From Tritrichomonas musculus (taxonomy: Eukaryota; Parabasalia; Tritrichomonadida; Tritrichomonadidae), in assembly GCA_039105265.1 (NCBI GenBank), contig JAPFFF010000023.1, positions 1,674,001-1,738,000 on the forward strand: a stretch of DNA of 64,000 nucleotides, given 5' to 3'. The notes below the pieces were generated by a model that was not told the DNA's origin, did no database searches, and saw only the letters and a program-made list of their open reading frames with translations. The first letter of the stretch is position 1; every line of letters starts with the position of its first letter. Below, in pieces: positions 9,047-17,505 of the stretch. The translations under genes and the position numbers were made by a program.

Positions 9047-9841
9047 ATGTCAACACAAAAGGTTGAGAGAATGACTGATTGTAAGAAGCAATTTCATTCT
9101 CTTTTAAAGCGTGCACATGATATAAAAATGTACCGTAATAAAATTAACATGATTATTAATCAAAAAGATGATGGTTCTGGGCAAAAATTTCATGTTTTGG
9201 AACAACTATCAGAGAATTCAAACAAAGTACTGACCACTGAAAAAAATCATTTAATAGAAATGCTTAAGAAAGTTGAATTAATCATTTCTTCACGAAATAA
9301 AATGTCATCAACTATTGAATCTTTACCAGATGCTGAAACAATCAGGAGTGAAACGCAAGTATTTACTGAATCTCCGTTGTTAAAAATAGTTCCTGCACCA
9401 TATCCGCCATTATGTGGTGCACTTCCTTTAACTTCCGACCAATTGATTCAAAATGGATCGTTTGTGTGTATTCAAAATCAATATGAATATATATTAGCTA
9501 TAGTTCTTGGATTTAATCCAGAAACATTTAAGTATAGTGTTTGTGATGCTGCCCCAGAAGGTGATGATGTTGTCGAAATTGAAATCGATGCATCCAAAGT
9601 TATGCCTTTGCCAACCACAGTTCCAGCAAGGAGATCAAAAGCCACTACTTATCCGGTAAACGCAAGGGTTTTGGCTTTATGGCCTGATGAGAATAATTGT
9701 TGGACATCTGTATTTTATTTAGCAACTGTTATGACACAACCAAGCACGTCTCCTGGCTTATATAACCTTCAATTTGACGGAGAGCCGCCTCTGTTTGCAG
9801 ATGTTCCTGAAAAATTTATTGTTGCTGCCCCAAGCGAATAA
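9047..9841 (+). CDS. SGF29: SAGA-associated factor 29 (tandem Tudor)
   Basis: 264 residues. Residues 1-110 are helical or coiled-coil. About 125-264 form the SGF29 C-terminal double Tudor: GSFVCIQNQYEYILAIVLGF for the first barrel, then YPVNARVLALWPDEN...FYLATVMTQP and YNLQFDGEPPLFADVPEKFIV for the second. In SAGA and related complexes SGF29 reads H3K4me2/3 and helps direct Gcn5 acetylation. The usual Y..Y/F pocket is broadly kept. Adjacency to RPB9 places two transcription genes under one divergent promoter. Confidence 0.88.
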   Translation: MSTQKVERMTDCKKQFHSLLKRAHDIKMYRNKINMIINQKDDGSGQKFHVLEQLSENSNKVLTTEKNHLIEMLKKVELIISSRNKMSSTIESLPDAETIRSETQVFTESPLLKIVPAPYPPLCGALPLTSDQLIQNGSFVCIQNQYEYILAIVLGFNPETFKYSVCDAAPEGDDVVEIEIDASKVMPLPTTVPARRSKATTYPVNARVLALWPDENNCWTSVFYLATVMTQPSTSPGLYNLQFDGEPPLFADVPEKFIVAAPSE

Positions 9842-10789
9842 TCGATAACCTGTTTGTTTTTTATTTTATTAATTTATTTATTTGATAAAAGAAAGATTGA
9901 ATACAATCGTTTATATGTTTTTGATTTTCCAGATTGGAGCTAAAAAAAAAAAATTCTTAAGAAAAAGTTAATTATCGTATTTATTTTTTGTCTGCGATTT
10001 CTGTCTCAGGATCAACTTTTTTTCCCCTGTACTTGTAAGTATATAAGTAAAGTCCTATTTTTCTGCATATAAATGAAATATATTGGCTTTCACTTATTGT
10101 GGAGTGACTATTTAAAACTTATTTTGTTTTTTTACTTGCATTAAACTTACACAATCCGGAATTTCTATTGCTACACTCTCTTGTTGGCAGCTATTAATCA
10201 ACTCCTAATTCCATTTTCATATGTTTGATTGAAGATTAAATTGATTGAATAGATATTTTCAACAATGAAGTATCATTCTTATTGGAGTTTATTCATTTAT
10301 TATTCCCTTATTATTTTTCGGTTTGAAAGTAATCGATCTCATCAAATTCTTGGAATATTGACAAAAATGCTTCTGTTAACTCAAAAAAATTAATGAGTTT
10401 AACAAATGGGAAATGTCGTTAAACTCCAAATGCCTCAAAAAAGAATTCAATCATGATGTTGGAACTCTTGGAAATATATGTAATAAACCAATATTAATTT
10501 TTGGTTTTTTAATTAAATGAAAAACTTTTGATTATAGAGAAAAACAGGAAGCAGATGATGAGAATCGGAGTGAAAAAATTTAATTTGTTTAACAATTTGT
10601 TAATATTCATAAATCTGAGATGCTTCAAAGATATCATGACACGAATTTCTCTTTAAGGTTCTTGGTTTTAGTAATAACCAAAAGTTTTTCAACTTATGAT
10701 TCTTTAACAAATGATTGCTTAATTGAATTAGATTATGTTAAAATATCTAAAACTATGTTATAATTTTGAGAAGTATAAGACAAAAGCTT
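9842..10789. other. Gene-free region, probably decayed
   Basis: No intact frame of useful length. Base composition is less extreme than in true spacers, and short peptide-like fragments occur in several frames, as expected for old coding DNA, but I cannot assign it. Confidence 0.4.
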
Positions 10790-11770
10790 TTTTGCTGACC
10801 CTTCTAAAACACCTTATAAACATTACTTGTAAACTTCTAATCCATTCTATTTCTACATTTAGCTAAATATGGTCTCATATAAAGGATATCTTAATTAAAA
10901 AATGGAACTCTAGTTTATAACTCTATATATCCGAAATGTTATACAAGTAGAATCCATTAACTTTCCTCGTAACATCGTTATGGAAATATGAGAAAAATGT
11001 ATTCATTTGTAAGAGCAGTTCTATAAGATAGTTAAGAGGCTTGTGAAAGTACTTTTCATTAACAGCTTTGCTGTTTAATCGTACAAAACCTTTTTCCAAG
11101 CTATCGTTAATGTTGTTCCTTAACTGCTAATCTGGATTGATTAACCTATCTGCTATATATGATCAGATCTTACCTCTAACAGATGGACTTTCGATCGATT
11201 GGAGGAACTTGTTGTAAAACTGATATATAACTCTACAGTGTTCTGTGTTATGATTGAAAGTTAGACAGTTCTTACTAACTAGTTTATCGTTATTTATGAT
11301 TACGTAATCGCCAGCATTATTATTTATTAAGGTTTATATAACCTTTTAATTGTTATAACACCAGTGATGTCTTCGGTGATGTCGATATCTTTAATGCTCA
11401 TATATTCATCGTTAAATGATATAGCTTCTTCATTTGTAATTAATCTGAATACATCGTTAACTTGGATCCCTGGTAATGCAACCTAAATGCACTTCTTATA
11501 TTGTTCACCTTCTTTGTTACTATTCGTTTGTTTAATATATCTCTTGGTATCATTAATGTTATGTTCTGCTGCTAATCTCCTAATCTTAGATGTATATTCT
11601 GCAAGGAACTTCGATAGATACATCATCTTGTTCTTGTTGTTAGGATCTACTGGAACCAGGTAATAGAAGATTACATTGTCTATGGAATCTGGACCAGCAT
11701 CATTAAGAGTAATCTCTTTACTGGTGTGGAAGTCTATTCCGTGGAACATTGCTTCTTCTTCATGGCTCAT
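10790..11770 (-). pseudogene. Decayed unidentified gene(s), perhaps from a mobile element
   Basis: A 95-codon ORF begins at 11770. After its TAG at 11483-11485 the same frame continues sensibly to about 11338 (VALPGIQVNDVFRLITNEEA..). Past a few stops and a frame change, a second coding-like stretch runs from about 11315 to 10935. It contains FYNKFLQSIESPSVRGKI and a segment with a regular amphipathic pattern, interrupted by TGA and TAG. Composition is less AT-rich than neighbouring spacers. I cannot name the family. A Maverick/Polinton or other selfish-element origin is only a possibility, raised because such elements are abundant in trichomonads. Confidence 0.45.
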
Positions 11771-12149
11771 TGTTTCATTTCCAGAATAAGTAAAATGCGA
11801 TATTGATTTTAGACTAGTTAAATACAGTAGTAGGAATAAAAAAGTTAAATTTAAATAAGTTTAGAATAAATGGGCCGTTTACATTTGATGTGGTAGTTTG
11901 GTCGTTTACTATGAATTCGCTTTTGCAATTCATTAGTGATATATTTTTATGATAAGTTCGTTTGCGATGTTATTCGTTAATGGCAGAATCGTTGGCAATA
12001 CACACCAACAATAGAAGACCTTCGGGGCAGATGATCCGATGCAAGTGCTCATTCGAATTCTTATTCAATTTCAGTCATCATTTGATTACTAATAATTGAA
12101 GATTAAACAAAAATAGTTTTGAATCGAAAGTGAGTTACTTTACGATTTA

Positions 12150-12870
12150 GTGGTAGTGATCATGTTTTTGACTATTATAATGGATTATAAGTGTCGAAAA
12201 TTGCTGAATCACGCGTTAAGCTGTGCTAAAAATATACAGTGTCATTAACACAACTTAGCATTAACACTTGAACTCTCATTTTTTATGAACCTCATCAACA
12301 CAAATGAGGAACAAGCTTTGTACCAACTGTTCATGAACCTGAAACAGTTTATATAAAATTTTGTTTTATCACAAAAGATATGAGTTAGTTTTTTACCTAT
12401 TTCACTAAAAGGATTCCAAATGATTCTTTGATATTGCTTCAAAACGATAAGATGAAAATGAGATTATATTGGACAAAACACAAAGATGTGTTTTGCAATA
12501 TTGGGGATTTTTACCTATTCTAAAAGAATAATCCTAATCCCCTTGGTTTTAGAGCAGGTTCTCTGTTTTTTGACAAATTTGAGAAAGGCCGCTAAATGAC
12601 TTTCATTTAATTTCTATTTTGATTAACAAGTTCAGAAATTAGATCCTTGTCTATTCACTTTTCTAAATTAGGCTATTAACTGGAACTAGATTTCAACAGC
12701 ATGATACATTTTTTTCTGAATATAAACCATATAAAAAGATGTATCGTACTCTTGAGATTTTGGTTCCAGCTTATGTATTTTTCACAAAGAATATTGTTTA
12801 AGTCTTAAAAAGTTTATTAAAAGATTAGTAATCTTTTTGTAATTTAGATGCACGATATTCCCGTAAGTTA
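12150..12870 (-). pseudogene. Decayed unidentified coding sequence
   Basis: The longest piece is 12245-12442 (65 codons, WNPFSEIGKKLTHIFCDKTK and NSWYKACSSFVLMRF). Upstream, between about 12800 and 12450, related-looking fragments appear in shifted frames (for example HKLEPKSQEYDTSFYMVY). It looks like a gene broken by several frameshifts and stops. Transposase remnants are a reasonable guess, but I see no catalytic motif that decides it. Confidence 0.35.
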
Positions 12871-12919
12871 ACGACAATAGGCATAATAAATTACATTAAT
12901 AAAAAAAAATTAACTTCAT

Positions 12920-13507
12920 TCAAATTGAAGAAGTATTTGCTCCATTTGTGTAGATTAATTTCAAATTTAAATTTTGAATTTGAAGTTTTCTGCCTTTTAA
13001 AATCAATTCTTTTTCATGAGCATGATTGTTATAATATTTATTCATTGATCTTTGCTCCACTCGTGTAAAATCATTAATTTCGAAAATCTTTTGAGATTCT
13101 CGATGGCTTTCAATGATGAGTTTTTTGGGAGGGGCTCTATTATTAATTCTTGGGAAAGTTTTGAGTAACTCATCTTTGAATTTGGATCCTTCATCCGTCA
13201 AAGGAACATTTTTTTTTGGAGAGCGCTTTATCTTGGGCTTTTCATTAGAGTTGGAATTTTTCAAAGAACTGCTATTTTTGCAATTTAATTCCGAGGCGAC
13301 TTTGATAGTCACTTCATGATTTTCAAGATTCTCATCTACATGTTTGTTGTCCGCTAGATCAAAAAGAGGATCGTTATCTAGGGAACAACAAAACGGAAAA
13401 TAGAATTCTTGATCAGAAAAAAAATCATCGGGACAGTCATACCATCCATTTTGATCATCAGATGTTTCTTCTGAAACTTTTTTAGGAGGTACTGAATGAT
13501 CATTCAT
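12920..13507 (-). CDS. Hypothetical protein, acidic N-terminus and basic C-terminus
   Basis: 195 residues. The first 65 are acidic and aromatic (WYDCPDDFFSDQEFYFPF). Residues 75-110 are Ser/Asn/Lys-rich with a possible nuclear signal (KPKIKRSPKKN). The rest is basic with FPRINNRAPPKKLI and a short helical tail. There is no known domain. The frame is clean in a region otherwise full of decayed sequence, which is mild support for a live gene. Confidence 0.5.
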   Translation of the reverse strand: MNDHSVPPKKVSEETSDDQNGWYDCPDDFFSDQEFYFPFCCSLDNDPLFDLADNKHVDENLENHEVTIKVASELNCKNSSSLKNSNSNEKPKIKRSPKKNVPLTDEGSKFKDELLKTFPRINNRAPPKKLIIESHRESQKIFEINDFTRVEQRSMNKYYNNHAHEKELILKGRKLQIQNLNLKLIYTNGANTSSI

Positions 13508-14146
13508 GAATTATTAAATTTTGAATCAGGAAAAAAATGACAAGCCTTTAACACTTTTCTATGTCTTGTTTTTTGGTAAATTGAAAATTTCTTTGTCTTG
13601 TTTTTGGTGGAAAGTATGATGACCTTAAACACAAAAAGTTAAAAAAAGGAAGGCCATTTACAAACTCAAAAAGTTAGTTAAAAAGAAATAAAGTAAACTT
13701 AAAAACTGTTTCTTTATTAATTAAAATCACTTATAATAACATTAAACTCGGGTTTATAAATTTATAAAGAATTAAATTATGGATTGTCTTTGTGCGCCAT
13801 TACTTCTTCATTTAATAAACTAATCTAGATTTTTTGAGGAAATCATTTTCAACAGGGTGACGCTAGGTTAAAGACATTAATGTTCCAGAACATTTCAGAA
13901 AACAAAATAGAATCTCTTTTGATCAGGTTGGATTAGAAATCTAGAATTTATGAACTTTGAAAGCTGCATTTGCCGAAAAAGCTTGCTATAAAAACTAAAA
14001 CGTCAACAATCTTTTCAACCAAGTGATTTTTAAAGGACTTTACTATCAATTGTTGGATCAAGTTTTGAAACTAAATTTAAAAACACCTGAAAAATCATTT
14101 GACCTAAGCCTGAATGAATTTTGGAAGCCTCTTTATTAGCGATTTG
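13508..14146. other. Spacer with short repeats, no gene seen
   Basis: Contains an imperfect direct repeat (TGTCTTGTTTTT.GGT at about 13562 and 13595) and two CAAAAAGTTA copies (about 13630 and 13666). No frame looks coding. Confidence 0.4.
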
Positions 14147-14517
14147 TAAACTAAGTTTTTTAATTATTACCTTATTCACAAAAAAATTGTGGGTTTTTAA
14201 TTCAAATTTTCTATGAGTCTTCAGAAAGTAGAACGATAAGTAGGGACAAATTATTATTTTTAAAATACCATATCTTTCAATTTTGAGAAGATGAAAATAA
14301 AAAAAAAGAATATAAAAAAGTTATTTATTCAGGAAAAATACATTTCAAATAGCTTTGGGAGCTTTTAAGGGCTAAGTCCAATTGGTTAAGGTAATAGCGG
14401 GAGCCTCAACCTGAGATGAATGAAAGTATTCATGCCTTTATAACTAAAAAAAAAATATTTAGCTTTATTCAAATTTGAGAGGACGATAAGAAGGGACAAA
14501 TTAAAAAACTTAGTTTA
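14147..14517. mobile_element. MITE-like element with perfect 19-bp inverted ends
   Basis: TAAACTAAGTTTTTTAATT at 14147-14165 recurs exactly in inverted orientation at 14499-14517, bounding 371 bp with no coding capacity. Both ends begin or end in TA, as a TA-targeting Tc1/mariner derivative would, but a target duplication cannot be proved here. Inside are two 21-bp near-identical direct repeats (ACGATAAGnAGGGACAAATTA at 14233 and 14483) and a tRNA-like patch at about 14370-14440 with an A-box-like AATTGGTTAAGG. It lies just upstream of the ARM-like gene. Confidence 0.5.
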
Positions 14518-14618
14518 AAGATTATGTAGTAAATGGAAGTTTCAAATTGAAATGATAAATGGCCTTCGATAATTGAACTTTTATATTTCTATCAAATTTG
14601 ACGTTTTTTTGAATAAAA

Positions 14619-15926
14619 ATGATTTTGACTCATGAATATCATAAAGATAAAAATGAATCATATAGAGATATTACTTATCAAATGAAAGATGACGATTTTC
14701 ACGCTGGATTTTATATTAGACCTGATTTGAATAATGAAATCCCAAAATTTGATGAATTTTTAACTTTGGAGATTTTAAATAAAGAGCAAGTTTGTCATTT
14801 ACAAGAAATTTTAAGTGACAATATTGATGATGTAATTCCAAAATCAGTAAAGATAAAGATAATCAATCTGCTGCGAAATTCGTTTGATAATCATGATCAG
14901 AATAAGAATTGGCGAATTCTTTGGATTTTTGTTTATATACTCAGAAATGAAAAGACATTCGATTCATGCTATGATCAATTTATTTCGGAAATTGCACTAT
15001 GTTTTTTATCATTACCTTACCACCGATCAAATGATGATGAAAAATGCTTGATTCAATCTTTATATTTACTAGAAGTTATAACAAACAGAGTAGCATTTCG
15101 AGTTAGCTCAGAAAAAGCTTTATTACTAATATCAATTTTAGAAGATGACAAATTGGCTTCTGATTTCAAGTTAATCATTATAAAAATAATTTCTAATCAT
15201 TTTGATATCGATATATCTAATGAAATCTTATTCAAAATATATCAGACAACCAAAACACTCTTAAAAAATCCAGATCTATCACTTAAATCATTTTCACTTC
15301 GATTAATTAAAAAGATTCTACAAAAAAATCTGCCTATTCTTTCTAATGATGAATTAGATTTTTTTTACTCCTTTGCAAATTTGAAAATAGCAGAAATTTC
15401 AATTGATGCAATACAAATTTTTGATTTATATGCTAGCAACCCATCAAATTGTGAACAACTTATTCAATTTAACTTGATCGAAAAATTGCTTGAGCTATTT
15501 TTATTTCAAAATCCTAACGTGAGTAAATATATTTTACATGTTTTGGTGTCTATCTCAGATCAAAGTGAAATTGGGGCAAAAAAAGTTTATAATAATTTGA
15601 AGATTTCAAGCTTTTTCTCTTCTTCTTTTATAAATCAAAAGTTAATTTTACACATCATTTACAATTTGGCCAAACATAAAATTATTAACTCTTTATTTCT
15701 AATTTCTGAAGATTCTTTTGACTTTGTTACTTCTTTTCTTGATGCAGAAGATGAAGAAATTATAATTCTATCTTTAAAAACAATTCAGATTTTACAACCA
15801 GATTTAATCAACCATTTGGAATCTAATATTATTAATATGTTGGAATCTTTATCCTCCCATTCAGATGAACAAATTTCTCTTAATTCAAGGACAATGTTAA
15901 ACTTAATTAAAGATTTACATGTATAA
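14619..15926 (+). CDS. ARM/HEAT-like helical repeat protein
   Basis: 435 residues, nearly all alpha-helical. Repeating patterns of about 40 residues fit an armadillo or HEAT solenoid (LLLISILEDDKLASDFKLIIIKIISNH; FSLRLIKKILQKNLPILSNDELD; IEKLLELFLFQNPNVSKYILHVLVSIS). The N-terminal 60 residues are charged and could resemble an importin-alpha lead, but no clear IBB motif is visible. Function is unknown; such solenoids usually mediate protein contacts. The ATG lies about 100 bp downstream of the MITE-like element. Confidence 0.65.
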   Translation: MILTHEYHKDKNESYRDITYQMKDDDFHAGFYIRPDLNNEIPKFDEFLTLEILNKEQVCHLQEILSDNIDDVIPKSVKIKIINLLRNSFDNHDQNKNWRILWIFVYILRNEKTFDSCYDQFISEIALCFLSLPYHRSNDDEKCLIQSLYLLEVITNRVAFRVSSEKALLLISILEDDKLASDFKLIIIKIISNHFDIDISNEILFKIYQTTKTLLKNPDLSLKSFSLRLIKKILQKNLPILSNDELDFFYSFANLKIAEISIDAIQIFDLYASNPSNCEQLIQFNLIEKLLELFLFQNPNVSKYILHVLVSISDQSEIGAKKVYNNLKISSFFSSSFINQKLILHIIYNLAKHKIINSLFLISEDSFDFVTSFLDAEDEEIIILSLKTIQILQPDLINHLESNIINMLESLSSHSDEQISLNSRTMLNLIKDLHV

Positions 15927-15986
15927 ATTTATTTGATTTATTTAATTCAAACAAAAACAAATATATATGTAAAACAAATACTATTA

Positions 15987-17282
15987 TTAGGACCAATAAC
16001 TCAGCCTATTTCCATGTGCAAGATAAATATCTGTGCCAATACAATATATGACGCCTATATATTCTTTTGGATCATAATCAGCAGCTTCTTTTTCACAGAT
16101 ATATAACTTTTCCAAGGGAGAAGCAAGTTCTCTTTTTTCAATGTTCTGACTTTTTGTAATAATTAGGATACAGTTATCGCAAGCCAAAAATCTCCTTAAC
16201 CCGTCAGATATTTCGATTTTGAATAATTGATTGAATTTTTCGCGATTTCTTTCGGCTAAAATTATGTCATTTGGTGCACATGATATAATAATGAACATTT
16301 GTGTCATTGATAATTGCATAAGTGGAGTTGGAAAAGACATACTCATCACTATTTGACGGTTTGAAGAAGAAATTGCATAGTAGTATCTTTTTGAAGTAAT
16401 CAAATAAACAGACTCACGATCATCATCGACAACAATATGAGTGACAGAACCACGGATACCTTTTAACGTACCATTAACTGATATCTCTCTTGGATTCTCT
16501 GAATTTATTAGACAAAAGTTAATAAATTGAAAATGACCAGTTATCAAATCAAAACTTTGCTTATTTTTTGAACCGTCAGCCAATGCATAACTTTCAATAT
16601 CATTTGAAAAAACTTGGGAAGGTTCAGTTAATGCTGGCAAAGAATAAAATAATCTTCTAGATGAAGATATTGAGAAAAGCCCTACATTATTATTAGGCCG
16701 TTGAATAAATAATGGCATAAATAATGATTCATTTTCAACAAGATGAAATGAAGTTACAATATCAAAATTATCTTTTTTAAGAATAGCAAGATCTCCAGTA
16801 GCCATTGTTATAGCAATATAATCATCAATAATATCGATTCCAGTAATTCTTCCAAAATCGTTTGGCGGCATTAACATTCTAAAAATTGGTTTTGGCGAAA
16901 GTGTTTTTTGTATTAAATCTATTCGATGATTGAGTTCGTGCACTTTTGCTAATAAAGAAGTTGAAAGATTTCGTATTCTATCTTGAATAAAATTCGCACG
17001 CGTTTGAAATTGTTTCATTTGCTTCAATTGAATCTCTCGGGCATCTTTTATATGATTATGAAAAGCAACAAAGCTAAAACATTGCTGCTCTAAAATATCA
17101 TGCATTGCTTTGACTTCAATAGAATGATCTTGAAATGAAGGCTCTTCTTTTACTTTATTTTGAACAAGTGGTTGGGTGATAACTGCTTGCCCATCTGTAG
17201 CATCCATTTGTATAATGTCGTCAACTGTACGTCGAACATTTAAAGAAAGAAGGGGAGGTTGTGGCTGCGAAAGAGATGACAT
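15987..17282 (-). CDS. Coiled-coil plus beta-propeller-like hypothetical protein
   Basis: 431 residues. After a Pro/Val-rich start there is a helical coiled-coil at about 55-130 (IEVKAMHDILEQQ...QFQTRANFIQDRIRNL..LLAKVHELNHRIDLIQ). The rest is beta-rich with short strands of WD/propeller style (IIDDYIAITMATGDLAIL; HIVVDDDRESVYLITSKRYYYAI; YIGVIYCIGTDIYLAHGNRLSYWS). There are no GH..WD dipeptides typical of WD40, so the propeller call is tentative. Its end lies 60 bp from the end of the ARM-like gene, convergently. I do not recognise an orthologue. Confidence 0.55.
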   Translation of the reverse strand: MSSLSQPQPPLLSLNVRRTVDDIIQMDATDGQAVITQPLVQNKVKEEPSFQDHSIEVKAMHDILEQQCFSFVAFHNHIKDAREIQLKQMKQFQTRANFIQDRIRNLSTSLLAKVHELNHRIDLIQKTLSPKPIFRMLMPPNDFGRITGIDIIDDYIAITMATGDLAILKKDNFDIVTSFHLVENESLFMPLFIQRPNNNVGLFSISSSRRLFYSLPALTEPSQVFSNDIESYALADGSKNKQSFDLITGHFQFINFCLINSENPREISVNGTLKGIRGSVTHIVVDDDRESVYLITSKRYYYAISSSNRQIVMSMSFPTPLMQLSMTQMFIIISCAPNDIILAERNREKFNQLFKIEISDGLRRFLACDNCILIITKSQNIEKRELASPLEKLYICEKEAADYDPKEYIGVIYCIGTDIYLAHGNRLSYWS

Positions 17283-17505
17283 ACAGTTAAATTTTTCCTA
17301 AAAATTTTAATTAATAATTGAATTAATAATAATCCACGCCAACGATTAAATCTAATTTAATTTTTTATTTATTTATAAACAGACATTTCTTTGAATAATT
17401 ATTTGTGATATAAAAAATGATATTCAATTTTAAAAACGTATTTGTATCGTATGAAATCAAAACATACGTTAATAATAGCTTATAGAAAAATTTTTAACAT
17501 ATAAA

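Noticed and set aside
14370..14443. Possible tRNA gene (AATTGGTTAAGG D-arm-like segment)
   Set aside because: No 7-bp acceptor pairing, no GGTTCRANNCC T-arm and no consistent anticodon arm. Kept only as a tRNA-like patch inside the MITE-like element.
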